NCBI GenBank assembly: GCA_963717115.1
Contig: CAVQVO010000009.1
Span: forward strand, 1-64,000
Direction of reading: 5' to 3'
From: JBBQUN01 sp963717115
Lineage (GTDB): Bacteria > Actinomycetota > Acidimicrobiia > Acidimicrobiales > SZUA-35
Length of the DNA stretch: 64,000 nt
Shown: positions 35,937-46,063 of the stretch, piece after piece
Numbering within the stretch: the stretch's first letter is position 1
How the letters are laid out: each line of letters opens with the position of its first letter
Made by a program: the position numbers and the translations under genes
The notes under the pieces: model-generated
Told to the model about the DNA's origin: nothing
The model's input: only the letters and a program-made list of their open reading frames with translations
Databases searched by the model: none

Positions 35937-37139
35937 CCCCATCCGCGCCGTGGGCGCGAACCACGCCCCGTGGGGATGGGTCCAGCCCAGGGTGACCGGC
36001 GTGACCACCCCCTGCTCGAACCGCAGATAGCCCACCAGGCTCGGCGCGGTCTCGGACTCGACGTCGAACGCCGGGCGGCTCACGCCCTCGACGACACCCG
36101 GGGCCTCCAGGCCCAGCCAGACCACGGGGCGGGCGAACGAGGCCGCCGACAACTCGGATCGGAAGCGTTCCCGCTCGGCCGGCGGGAGATAGGCCGCGGC
36201 CCACGACGTGATGACGGTGACGAGGTGCCCGGGCGGCGCAGCATCGATGGCCCGGCCGACGTCGGCGACCAGGTCACCCACCAGGACGCGGGGCGGATCG
36301 GCGGCCAGCTGCTCGAGCGCCCGGCGGGCCCGATCGAGACGGGCCCGATGATCGGGCCAGACACAGGCCAACAACCAGCGCCGCGCCTCGTCGTCGGCGA
36401 GGTCGACGGGGGCCCGCTCGAGACCCACGCGCCACCCGATCACGTCGAGCGCCGGCGGAAGGGGCAGCACGCCATCGACGTGCGGCCCCCGTAGCTCGCT
36501 GTACACCGTCACCGGTTCGCCGCCGACGTCGTGGTCGGTCGGTCGGGCCGGCTGCATCGCACCGAACCGACCGAAATCGATCCGGTAGCGGTCGACGGCG
36601 AGGTTGAGCCCGGCGCTGCATCCGGCGTCGATCAGGGCCAGCGTCGCCGGACAGGTTGCCGGGGTCGGGGTGGCAGGGCTCGGGATGGCCGGGGCCGGGT
36701 GATCGTGGGCGATGCGGTGCAGCGCCAGGGCCAACGGCGCGCTGCGCCCGCACTCGTTGGTCTGGGTGAATCGGGAGGCCAGGAGTGCTCCCAGTTCGGG
36801 TTCGTGTTGCCGGCAGAACTCGACGAACCGTCGACCGACCTCGGGATCGACGGTGGCACCCTCGACGCCCGCAGCGGCGTAGGAGGCGGCCAGCGCCACC
36901 GCCGTCGGATCGTCGCCGTGGTCGTCGCGCAACACGATCGAGTGGACGGCGGCGAGCAGGAGGTTGGGCTGGCGGGCGTGGGTCGGTCCCGACGCCGTGA
37001 ACCGCAGCAGGCCGACGTCGTCGGCGACGGCCTCGCAGATCGCCCGGTACATGGGGCTGTAGTCACCGCACTCGTTGCGGGCGAACACCAGCCACCGACG
37101 CCGGAGCGTGTCGTCGAGCGTGGCGGCAGAGCGGGTCAT
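35904..37139 (-). CDS. DUF2332-family protein
   Basis: 411 aa, soluble. Landmarks are CGDYSPMYRAICEAVADD, RFTQTNECGRSAPLALAL, and LALIDAGCSAGLNLAVDRY, which looks like a SAM-binding glycine loop (DAGCSAGLNL), followed by VVWLGLEAPGVVEG. I recognise it as the family annotated DUF2332 in Actinobacteria; activity unknown, although a methyltransferase-like fold is suggested. ATG at 37139. Confidence 0.75.
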   Translation of the reverse strand: MTRSAATLDDTLRRRWLVFARNECGDYSPMYRAICEAVADDVGLLRFTASGPTHARQPNLLLAAVHSIVLRDDHGDDPTAVALAASYAAAGVEGATVDPEVGRRFVEFCRQHEPELGALLASRFTQTNECGRSAPLALALHRIAHDHPAPAIPSPATPTPATCPATLALIDAGCSAGLNLAVDRYRIDFGRFGAMQPARPTDHDVGGEPVTVYSELRGPHVDGVLPLPPALDVIGWRVGLERAPVDLADDEARRWLLACVWPDHRARLDRARRALEQLAADPPRVLVGDLVADVGRAIDAAPPGHLVTVITSWAAAYLPPAERERFRSELSAASFARPVVWLGLEAPGVVEGVSRPAFDVESETAPSLVGYLRFEQGVVTPVTLGWTHPHGAWFAPTARMGSAPIGGRGGE

Positions 37140-37201
37140 CACGCGATGATCGCCGCGGTCGGTGGCGGCGGCCAGGTTGATCCGGTCGATGTCGACGCGA
37201 T

Positions 37202-37245
37202 CACCCCGACTCGGCCACCCCGACTCGGCCACCCCGACTCGGCCT
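37202..37245. repeat. 14-bp tandem repeat, three copies
   Basis: Three adjoining copies of CACCCCGACTCGGC in the gap between two divergent genes. It may be a slippage-prone spacer or contribute to promoter spacing. Confidence 0.7.
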
Positions 37246-37308
37246 GCCGATCCGGGCGTCGCCCGGGGTGAGGGCCGCTGACGCCGGCCGATCTCGTAGG
37301 CTTGACGA

Positions 37309-37911
37309 ATGCGTATGACCGGTGACGACAACACGGGAGCTCTCGTCGGGATCTCCTTCGAGACCGCCTTCCGGGCCCAAGAGTTCCTGTTGGCCGCCAA
37401 GGGACTGGCCGCACGCAAGCAGCTCCGGCTCAACGATGCCGTCGTCGTGGTGAAGAACCCCGACGGCAAGACCCTCGTCCAGGAAACGACCGACCTCCAG
37501 CCGCTGCAATCGGCGTTCTCGGGGGCGGTGTGGTCCGGGCTCTTCGGCCTGCTGATCGGCGGCCCGGTCGGCTGGATCGCCGGCACGGTGCTCGGCGCCG
37601 GGAGCGGCGCTGCGGCCGCCAAGGTGGTCGACCTCGGGATCACCGACGACTGGGTCGACTGGTTCCGAGACGAGGTCAATCCGGGAACCACCACGGTCGT
37701 CCTGCTCGTCGAAGACGTCGATCAGGAGGCGCTGATCGCCGAGGCGGAACGCTTCAGCGGCGCCCGCCTGGTCTACACCAGCTTCGATCACACAACCATG
37801 AACCGGATCGGCGAAGCCCTCGGGAGCGCGATCCCGGTGGTCCACAACGAACAACCCGACCCCGACGCCACGTTCCATCCCGACCCCTCGACTCCGGGTC
37901 CGTCGACCTGA
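37309..37911 (+). CDS. DUF1269-type membrane protein
   Basis: 200 aa. An N-terminal ferredoxin-like half (QEFLLAAKGLAARKQLRL...DAVVVVKNPDGK) is followed by a glycine-rich pair of transmembrane helices (SGLFGLLIGGPVGWIAGTVL and GAGSGAAAAKVVDLGI), then VNPGTTTVVLLVEDVD. This is the pattern of the DUF1269 family seen in stress-related membrane proteins. The start could be ATG 37309 or 37315. Function unknown. Confidence 0.78.
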   Translation: MRMTGDDNTGALVGISFETAFRAQEFLLAAKGLAARKQLRLNDAVVVVKNPDGKTLVQETTDLQPLQSAFSGAVWSGLFGLLIGGPVGWIAGTVLGAGSGAAAAKVVDLGITDDWVDWFRDEVNPGTTTVVLLVEDVDQEALIAEAERFSGARLVYTSFDHTTMNRIGEALGSAIPVVHNEQPDPDATFHPDPSTPGPST

Positions 37912-37945
37912 TCGGGCCGGCGGGGCTGCGATACGGTTCCCGTTC

Positions 37946-39310
37946 GTGACCACCATCGACACCGACCGCCTCCCGTTCCACCTCCGCGGCAACTACGCGC
38001 CGGTCTTCGACGAACTGACCGAGACCGATCTCGTCGTCAGCGGCTCGGTTCCCGCCGAGCTGACCGGGCTGTACGTCCGCAACGGGGCCAACCCGCACAC
38101 CGGCCGGTCGCCGCACTGGTTCGCCGGAGACGGCATGCTCCACGGCGTGCGGTTCGATGGGGGTCGAGCCAGTTGGTACCGCAACCGATGGGTCCAGACC
38201 CGTGCCCTGAACGAACCCCGGTCCTCGATGATCGGCGCCGACGGAACGGTCGACCGCACCATCGGGGTCAACAACACCCACGTGATCCGCCATGCGGGTC
38301 GGATCCTGTCGCTGGTCGAGTCGAGCTTCCCGTGCGAGATGTCGCCCGAGCTCGACACGATCGGGGTCCACGACTTCGACGGGCGCCTCGACACCGCGAT
38401 GACGGCCCACCCCAAGATCTGCCCCCTCACCGGCGAGATGCACTTCTTCGGATACGGGTTCTTCGCGCCCTACCTGACCTACCACCGGGTCTCCCCCACC
38501 GGTGAGTTGGTGCAGAGCGAGGTCATCGACGTCGCGGGGCCCACCATGATCCACGACTTCTCGATCACCGAGCGCCACGTGATCTTCATGGACCTTCCCG
38601 TCGTGTTCGATCTCGACCTCGCCATGAAAGGCGGGATGCCCTACCGCTGGGACGACGACTACGAGGCCCGGGTGGGCGTCATGCCCCGCGGCGGTTCCGG
38701 CGCCGACGTCACCTGGTTCGCCGTCGACCCCTGCTACGTGTTCCATCCGATGAACAGCTTCGACGCCACCTCGGCCGCCGGGACCTCGACCGTGGTCGTC
38801 GACACCGCTCGCTATCCCGAACTGTGGCGGCAGGACTCGGCCCGCTTCAACAACGACGCGGCCCTGCATCGCTGGACGCTCGACCTCGACACCGGTGCCG
38901 TCGGCGAGCAGGCGCTCGACGACCGCACCATCGAGTTCCCCCGGGTCCACGAAGACCTCGTCGGTCTGGTCAACCGCTACGGCTATGCCGTCGCCAACCT
39001 GCCGGGAGCGTCCGAGGAGACGCCGATCAGCCAGCTCGTCAAGTACGACCTCGAGTCGGGTGCGTCGACCGCACACGATTTCGGAACCACCCGGATCCCC
39101 GGCGAGGCCGTCTTCGTCCCCGCCGCCGGGGCGACCGCCGAGGACGAGGGCTGGTTGCTGGCCTTCGTCTACGACAAGCCGACCGACTCGAGCGAGCTCG
39201 TGGTGCTCGACGCCACCGACCTGACCGCCGACCCGGTGGCCAGCGTCGCCATGCCCCGCCGGGTGCCGTTCGGCTTCCACGGTTCGTGGATGCCCGACCC
39301 GACGGACTGA
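37946..39310 (+). CDS. carotenoid oxygenase (retinal pigment epithelium RPE65-like)
   Basis: Iron-dependent cleavage of a carotenoid or stilbene double bond; seven-bladed beta-propeller, 454 aa. The four Fe ligands are seen in TAHPKICP, TMIHDFSIT, VFHPMNSFD and GFHGSW. The N-terminus LTGLYVRNGANPHTG and the region GDGMLHGVRF are typical. GTG start at 37946. No signal peptide. The product could be an apocarotenoid. Convergent with putA. Confidence 0.93.
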   Translation: MTTIDTDRLPFHLRGNYAPVFDELTETDLVVSGSVPAELTGLYVRNGANPHTGRSPHWFAGDGMLHGVRFDGGRASWYRNRWVQTRALNEPRSSMIGADGTVDRTIGVNNTHVIRHAGRILSLVESSFPCEMSPELDTIGVHDFDGRLDTAMTAHPKICPLTGEMHFFGYGFFAPYLTYHRVSPTGELVQSEVIDVAGPTMIHDFSITERHVIFMDLPVVFDLDLAMKGGMPYRWDDDYEARVGVMPRGGSGADVTWFAVDPCYVFHPMNSFDATSAAGTSTVVVDTARYPELWRQDSARFNNDAALHRWTLDLDTGAVGEQALDDRTIEFPRVHEDLVGLVNRYGYAVANLPGASEETPISQLVKYDLESGASTAHDFGTTRIPGEAVFVPAAGATAEDEGWLLAFVYDKPTDSSELVVLDATDLTADPVASVAMPRRVPFGFHGSWMPDPTD

Positions 39311-39333
39311 CCACGGCGGATCGCCCGGTCCCC

Positions 39334-42300
39334 TCAGCCGGCGACGAGGTTCCCGAACCGGTGCAGCGTCCGGCTCACGGCCTGCTCGCGCAGGAAGACG
39401 AGCAGCTCGAGTCGACCGTTGAGCGTCGGCGGGGCGTCGGAGACGTCGATCTCCGCGGCGTTGGCCAGACCCCGGAGCTCGGGGTCGACCCGTCCGAGGA
39501 CCCGGACCCGATCGACGCCGCGGGCCTGCATCCGAGCGAGACCGGACTCGATCGATTCGTGCCCGGCGAGGGACTCGACCAGTTCGACCCCGCACCGTTC
39601 GGCGGCCGACCGGACCCGGCGCACGTCGACCTCGGGAACGCCGTCGCCGATCATCAGCCCGGTCGCCGGCCGAGGGCGGTAGCGGAACCGGTTGGCCTCG
39701 CAGAACAGACCACTGGGATCGTGCTCGAGCGAGAACTCCTCGGTCCACCACCGTTCGTCGCTGCGCCGGGCCGCCTCGAGCCACTCCTCGTCGTGCTCGG
39801 TGTCGCCGGTCTCGCACCACCGTCCGAGTTGGGCCACGTAGTTCGGTCCTCCGGCCTTGGCGCCCGGCCCGATCGCCGACCGCTTCCAACCGCCGAAGGG
39901 CTGGCGGCGCACGATGGCTCCCGGTGATGTGGCGGTTCACGTAGGCATTGCCGACCTCGACCCGATCGAGCCAGCGTTCGACTTCGCGGGGTTCGAGCGT
40001 GTGGATCCCGCCGGTCAGTCCGTACGGCGTGGCGTTCTGCAGGGCGATCGCCTCGTCGAGCGAACCGGCCTGCATCAGCCCGAGCACCGGGCCGAAACAC
40101 TCGGTCTGATGGAACCAGCTCCCGGCAACGACCCCCAGTCGGATCCCGGGTGACCAGAGTCGGCCCTCGTCGTCGAGTTGGCGCGGCTCGACCAACCACG
40201 ACTCGCCGGCGTCGAGGTCGCGGAGCCCGCGGGCCAGCTTGCCCTCGACGGGCAGGATCACCGGCCCCGTCGTGGTGCGGAGGTCCGACGGAGGACCGAC
40301 CCGCAGGCTCTGCACGGCGTCGACGAGCTGGCGGCGGAACCGGGGCGAGTCGTAGACGTCGCCGACCAGGATCCCCAGCGAGGCCGCCGAGCACTTCTGG
40401 CCGCTGTGACCGAACGCCGATCGCACCAGGTCGGCGACGGCCAGGTCGATGTCGGCGTGCGGGTGTGACGATCAAGGCGTTCTTGCCCGACGTCTCCCCG
40501 AAGAGCGCGAGGTCGGGCTTCCAGGAACGGAACAGCTGGGCGGTCTCGAACGAGCCCGTCAGGATGACCCCGTCGACGCCGGTCACGAGGCGCCGACCGA
40601 CGTCGTCGTCGGGGGTGCGCAGGAAGGCGAGGACGTCGGTCGGCACGCCGGCGGCCCAGCACGCCTCGGCGACGATCTCGGCGATCCGAGGGGTCTCGGG
40701 AGCGGGTTTGAAGGCCACGGCGTTCCCGGCGGCCAACGCCGCCAGGACGCCACCGGCCGGGATCGCCATCGGGAAGTTCCACGGGGGGATCACGGCGACC
40801 ACGCCGAGCGGTTCGAACCGGAGCGCGCCCTCGGCGGTGAGGTCGGGCCCCTCGAGATCGACCGCCCGGTCGCCGTACCAGCGCGGCGAAGTCGATGCCC
40901 TCGGAGATCTCGGGGTCGGCTTCGGCAACGGTCTTGGCGCCCTCGTGCACCATCGCCGTGAGCAGCTCCGCCCGCCGGCTCGCCAGCTCGTCGGCCACCC
41001 GGTAGAGCACCGCCTGGCGTTCGGAGGCCGGTCGGGCCGCCCAGGCCACCTGCCCGTTGCGCAGCCGTTCGATGGCCCGGTCGATCTCCTCGACCGACTC
41101 GATCATCGTCGCCTGGGGGCGGCTCGGTTGGGCCGCGATGGCAGCGGCCACGAACGCCCGATTGGCGGGCAGCGCCGGGTCGGTGTCGGCTTCGTTGGCG
41201 AAGCCCCGTTCGACCGGCCAGGGATCGGGCTCGGTCAGCCGGTTCTGTCGGCGGCGAGGTCCGAGCTCGATCCGCCAACGACGATCGAGCGCTTCGCGGA
41301 AGCCATCGGCGGTCCGGGCGAACTCGGGTGTCCCCGGGGCCAGGGTGCCGAGGACCCGCAGGAAGTTGTCGGGGGCGGCGTTCTCCTCGAGGCGGCGGAA
41401 CAGGTAGCTGATCGCCACGTCGAAGTCGGCCGGGGCGACGACGGGGGTGTAGAGCAGGAGCCCATCGGCCTCGTTGCGCACGACTCGGGCCTGGGCCGGC
41501 GCCATGCCCTGCAGCATCTCGAACTCGATGCGGTCGGCGACCCCGCGTTCGACACTCAGCAGGCGGACCCAGGCCACGTCGAAGAGGTTGTGGCTGGCGA
41601 TCCCGAGCCGGACCGACCCGAGGTGTTCGGGTCGCAGGGCCCAGTCGAGGCAGCGCTTGTAGTTGGCGTCGGTGTCGAGCTTGGAGGTGTAGGGCGCCTG
41701 CTCCCAGCCGTGGATCGCGGCATCGACCTTCTCCATGGCCAGGTTGGCCCCCTTGACGAGGCGGACCTTGATCTCACCACCGCCCCGCCGCGCGACGGGC
41801 ATCGGACCACGCAACGAGATGCTGCAGCGCCCCGAGCGCGTCGGGGAGGTAGGCCTGGAGCACGATGCCGGCGTCGAGACCGACGAACTCGGGTTCGTCG
41901 AGCAACGACGTGAACACGGCGATCGTGAGTTCGAGATCGTGGTACTCCTCCATGTCGAGGTTGACGAAGGTCGCAGGGCTCGTTGCCGCCGCTCGGGCGA
42001 AGAGGCCACGGAGTCGTTCCACGACCCGGCGCGCGGCCTCGTCGTGATCCCAGGGATCGATCTGCGACACCACCGACGACACCTTGACCGAGACATAGTC
42101 GACGTCGGGTTGGTCGAGCAGCGCCGAGGTGCGGGCCAGACGTCGATCGGCCTCGGCCTCGCCCAGGACGGCCTCGCCCAAGCAGGTTGACGTTGAGGTC
42201 GTAGCCCTCGGCGCGACGTTCGGCCAGGTGCCGCGCCATGCGTCGCGGTCGGGCATCGGCGACGAGGTGCCCCACGATCATGCGCATCCGGCGTCGGGCG

Positions 42301-42680
42301 AGCGGAATGACCACCCGCGGCAGTCGGGGGGCCAGGATCCCCCCGGCCCGCAGCAGGATCCGATCGATCGGCCCGAGGAAACCCGGCAGGGTCCCCGAGG
42401 CGACGAGCGACGTCAGCTGGTCGGCGGCGGCGCCCGCGTCGTCGGGCCGGGCCACCCGATCGACGAACGCCATGGTGAAGGCCACCCCGTCGGGATCCTC
42501 GATCAACGCCTCGAGCCGACCCGAACTCGCACGATCGTCGGCGGTCTCGGTCCGCTTCGCCTCGGCCAGCCAGCGCTCGACCAGCGCCACCGACGCATCG
42601 GCGAGGCGGTCGGCATCGTTGGGGTCGGCGATCCCGCTCGGCAGATGCGCGGGAAAGGGGTCGGAGAGCAGATCGGACAT
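39334..42680 (-). CDS. putA: bifunctional proline dehydrogenase / P5C dehydrogenase PutA (five +1 shifts)
   Basis: Oxidises proline to P5C using FAD and then to glutamate using NAD. The proline dehydrogenase half includes VDYVSVKVSSVVSQIDPWDH, FVNLDMEEYHDLELT, IKVRLVKGANLAME and GIASHNLFDVAW. The aldehyde dehydrogenase half includes PPWNFPMAIPAGG, GETSGKNALIVT, the catalytic Cys in FGHSGQKCSAASLG, and RQPFGGWKRSAIG. The parts lie in shifting frames with breaks near 42185, 41800, 40890, 40465 and 39925. Each is cured by removing one base, often from a G or C run, giving 1,114 codons, the size of actinobacterial PutA. ATG at 42680. Divergent AraC-type regulator 52 bases away. Confidence 0.93.
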
Positions 42681-42732
42681 GGGACCATCGTGGACGATCC
42701 GGCATCGGGTGTCTTGTACGATCGCGTCGGTC

Positions 42733-43467
42733 ATGACCGACCGATCCGACAACCCGCCGAGCTCGGCCCTCGAGATCGCCCTGCTGACGCTGTTCGACGA
42801 ACTGGTCAACGTCATGTTCTGTGTGAAGGCCCCCGACGGCACCTACCTCGCCGTGAATCCGGCGTTCGTCCGCCGCTCGGGGCGGACCTCGCGCCGGGAG
42901 GTCGTCGGTCGGCGCGCATCCGACCTGTTCCCGGCGCCGCTGGCCGAGCGCTACGCCGAGCAGGACGCCGGGGTGTTCGCCTCGGGGGCACCCCTGCGAG
43001 ACGAGCTGGAGCTGATCCGGCGTCCCGACGACACGTTCGGCTGGTACCTGACCTCGAAGCTGCCGGTGATCGACGATGGAACGGTCGTGGCGCTGGTCAG
43101 CATGAGCCGCGATCTCGAGACGCCCAGCGATGCGGCGATGGAACCACTCGGTCGGGTCGTCACCCTGGTCCGCGAACGGCTCGCCGACTCGCTCAAGGTG
43201 GCCGATCTCGCTGCGGCCGCCGGGTGCTCCGAGCCCCAGCTCGAACGACGCATGAAACGGGTCTTCGGATTGACGGCCAACCAGTACGTGCTGCGGGTCC
43301 GCGTCGACCGGGCCCGGGAGTCGTTGATCTCGACCACGACACCCCTGTCGACCATCGCCGCCGAGGTCGGGTTCTACGACCAGGCCAGCTTCACCCGTCA
43401 GTTCGCCCGGTTGGCGGGCCAGACCCCGGCCCAGTTCCGAACTCAGTGGTCGAGCGTCAGGACCTGA
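42733..43467 (+). CDS. PAS-AraC transcriptional regulator, probable putA regulator
   Basis: 244 aa. The N-terminal PAS domain (FDELVNVMFCVKAPDGTYL, VVGRRASDLFP, ELIRRPDDTFGW) could sense a ligand. The C-terminal AraC domain has two helix-turn-helices: SLKVADLAAAAGCSEPQLER and PLSTIAAEVGFYDQASFTRQF, ending GQTPAQFRTQ. ATG at 42733. Divergent from putA with only 52 bases between, so control of proline use is likely; AraC-type PruR regulates putA in Pseudomonas, which supports this by analogy. Confidence 0.9.
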   Translation: MTDRSDNPPSSALEIALLTLFDELVNVMFCVKAPDGTYLAVNPAFVRRSGRTSRREVVGRRASDLFPAPLAERYAEQDAGVFASGAPLRDELELIRRPDDTFGWYLTSKLPVIDDGTVVALVSMSRDLETPSDAAMEPLGRVVTLVRERLADSLKVADLAAAAGCSEPQLERRMKRVFGLTANQYVLRVRVDRARESLISTTTPLSTIAAEVGFYDQASFTRQFARLAGQTPAQFRTQWSSVRT

Positions 43468-44422
43468 GATCGATCGACGCGCAGGCGGAGCGCCTGACCG
43501 ACCGCCGGACGGGTCGGGGTCTCGAACACCACGGTTCGCGGCGCGGACGCCGGTTGGCTCCGGTTCGACCGCCTCGGACTCGATCAGGAACCGGCCGTCG
43601 GCGAAGGCGGCGCCCACCACCCGCACCTCGAGTTCGCCCCTCCGGATCGACGTGCAGGGCGGGCACGGGGACCAGGACCGTGCCACCGTCGGCAGGCCAG
43701 AGGTTGGGGTGGCCGAGGAACTCGGCGACGAACCGACTGACCGGCCGGTACCAGAGGTCCTCGGGCGACCCGCTCTGCACGATGCGGCCGGCCCGGAGCA
43801 CCACCACCCGATCGGCGACGGCGAAGGCCTCGGTCTGGTCGTGGGTGACGTGCAGCGCGCTCACGCCGACGCCGCCGAGCAGCGCCCGCAGCTCGGACGT
43901 GAGCTGTCGGCGGAGCACCCGATCGAGCGATCCCAGCGGCTCGTCGAGCATCAGGAGCGCAGGATTCGGGGCCAGTGAGCGGGCCAGCGCCACGCGTTGG
44001 GCCTCACCGCCCGACAGGGTGGCGACCGACCGGTCACCGAACCCCGAGAGCCCGACGAGGCGCAGCAGCTCCTCGATCCGGGTGCGTTGCTCGACCGCCG
44101 GGACCGCCGCCATCCGCAGGCCGAAGCCGACGTTGCCGGCGACGGTCTCGTGGGTGAACAGGGCGTGGTCCTGGAACATCAGACCCAGGCCCCGCTCGTG
44201 GGTCGGCACGCCGGCCAGATCGCGTCCGCCGGCCAGGATCCGTCCCCGGGTGAGGGTCTGGAGCCCGGCGATCGCTCGGAGGAGGGTGCTCTTCCCGCTC
44301 CCGCTCGGTCCGACGACGGCGACGACCTCGCCCGCTTCGACCGTCAGGTCGATCCCGTCGAGCGCGGCCGTCGATCCGAACTCGACGGTCAGGTCCTCGA
44401 TCCGGAGCGCGGGTTCGCTCAC
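43443..44422 (-). CDS. thiamine-type ABC transporter ATP-binding protein (two +1 shifts)
   Basis: ATPase of the importer encoded with the next two genes. Walker A VVGPSGSGKSTLLRA, Q-loop MFQDHALFTHE, signature TLSGGEAQRVALARSL, Walker B LLMLDEPLGSLD and H-loop HVTHDQTEAFAVADR are all present. A C-terminal TOBE-like domain lies in shifted frames: near 43650 an extra G, and again near 43555, restoring GELEVRVVGAAFADG and LRLRVDRSQVLTLDH. The corrected length is 325 aa. The GTG start overlaps the permease stop (GTGA). The 3' end overlaps the AraC gene by 25 bases. Confidence 0.9.
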
Positions 44423-46041
44423 AGGAGCCCGGAATCCTCGGCTCGGGTGCGCTCCAGCAGCGTTGCGATCAGACCGACCACGACGCCGATGATGACACTG
44501 ATCGCCATCGCCTGCCCCCGGAGTTCGGGCCCCGGTTGCGACAGCAGTCGGAAGATCGCGAGCGGTGCGGTGAAGGAGTCGGCTCCCCTCGAGATGAACG
44601 ACGTCGCACCGAACTCGCCGAGCGAGACCGCCAACGAGAACCCGATCCCGGTGGCCACCGCCGATCGGACGAGGGGCCATTCGATGGCGGTCACCACCCG
44701 AAGCGGACGGGCTCCGAGTGCCGCACCCGCTTCGCGCACGTGCGGATCGATGGCCCGCAGGGCCGGGACCACGGCCGCCATCACGAACGGCAGCGCGACG
44801 ACGGCGTGGGCCAGCGGGAGCAGGAACGGCGAACGCCGGAGGTCGAACACGGCGAAGGCCAGCAGGTAGCCGAAGCCCAGCGTCGCAGCCGACACACCGA
44901 GCGGAATCAGCACCACGGCCTCGAGCCAGCGTCCGGTCCGTCGGCCCGCGGCGATGACCCGGGCCGCCGGCACGCCGACCACGGTCGCCACCAGCGCCGC
45001 ACCGACGGCGAGGCGCAACGAGTGCCACAACGACCGGGCCGGGGAGACCGGGAGCAGGGTCAACGGTTCGGTGAGGGAGCGATAGTGATCCAACCCATAC
45101 CCCCCGGCGACCCGCAGGGACTGCTCGGCCAGCGCGACCATCGGGGCCCCGACGAAGAGTGACGCCGCAACGAGGACCACCCCGGCGTGCACCCGACGGC
45201 GGGCCGAGTCGAGCGGGAGACCGGCGTTGGTCCGTCGGCGTCGATGCCCGACACTGAGCCGCCGCTGGAATCGAGCCGATGCCACCGACAACCCAACGAC
45301 CACCACCAGCTGGACGAACGCCAGGACCGCGGCGACGTCGAACTCCTGCCGGAAGATCGCGTAGCGACGGATCTCGGTCTCGAGCGTGGCCACGGTCGGA
45401 CCTCCGAGAATCAGGATCACCCCGTAACTGGTGAAACAGAAGAGGAACACCACGAGCGAGGCCCCGGCCAGCACCGGTGCCAGTCGGGGCAGCGTGATCG
45501 AGCGGAAGACCCGCAGCGGCGGCGCGCCGAGCACGGCGGCGGCCTCCTCGGCCGAGCGGTCGAGGGTCGACCAGAAGCCGCCGACCACGCGGACGATCAC
45601 CGCCAGGTTGAAGAACACGTGCGCCGTCACGATGGCCGTGAGCGTGCGGTCGGCCCAGGGCGCCACCCGGTCGAGCAGGGCCGAGATCGCAGCGGCCACC
45701 ACGACGGTCGGGAGGACGAAGGGCACCACGGTGAGGACCCGCAGGGCGTTGCGGCCACGGAATCGGTACCGGGCGAGCACGTGCGCGATCGGCAGGCCGA
45801 CCACCACGGTGGCCACGGTCGACACCAGGGCCTGCCACACGGTGAACCGGATCACCCGCCAGGTCGATGCCCGGCCGACGATCTCGGCCAGTCGGCCGGG
45901 ACCCACCCCGGCCAGGCTCCGCTCGCCGATGGCGATCAACGGCCAGACCACCAGCAGCGCCAGGAACGTCACGGCCAGACCCGCGGCGACGACGTCGAAC
46001 CAGGGGGGTCGCTCGACCCCGGAGGTGGCCCGGTCGTTCAC
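44419..46041 (-). CDS. thiP: thiamine-type ABC transporter permease (ThiP-like, two-domain)
   Basis: 540 aa inner-membrane permease with two fused six-helix halves, as in ThiP and Fbp-type iron permeases. Each half ends in an EAA loop: SAEEAAAVLGAPPLRVFRS and VREAGAALGARPLRVVTAI. Helices include VVAAGLAVTFLALLVVWPL and VVLIPLGVSAATLGFGYLL. It follows the binding protein gene by 22 bases and overlaps the ATPase gene. The TPP riboswitch upstream of the operon points to thiamine or its precursors as substrate. Confidence 0.9.
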   Translation of the reverse strand: MNDRATSGVERPPWFDVVAAGLAVTFLALLVVWPLIAIGERSLAGVGPGRLAEIVGRASTWRVIRFTVWQALVSTVATVVVGLPIAHVLARYRFRGRNALRVLTVVPFVLPTVVVAAAISALLDRVAPWADRTLTAIVTAHVFFNLAVIVRVVGGFWSTLDRSAEEAAAVLGAPPLRVFRSITLPRLAPVLAGASLVVFLFCFTSYGVILILGGPTVATLETEIRRYAIFRQEFDVAAVLAFVQLVVVVGLSVASARFQRRLSVGHRRRRTNAGLPLDSARRRVHAGVVLVAASLFVGAPMVALAEQSLRVAGGYGLDHYRSLTEPLTLLPVSPARSLWHSLRLAVGAALVATVVGVPAARVIAAGRRTGRWLEAVVLIPLGVSAATLGFGYLLAFAVFDLRRSPFLLPLAHAVVALPFVMAAVVPALRAIDPHVREAGAALGARPLRVVTAIEWPLVRSAVATGIGFSLAVSLGEFGATSFISRGADSFTAPLAIFRLLSQPGPELRGQAMAISVIIGVVVGLIATLLERTRAEDSGLL

Positions 46042-46063
46042 CGCCGCCTGCCGGCCGGGTCGC

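Noticed and set aside
37754..43686. Several very long minus-strand frames around putA
   Set aside because: Only segments of each match PutA or the ABC ATPase; the rest is frameshifted or antisense sequence.
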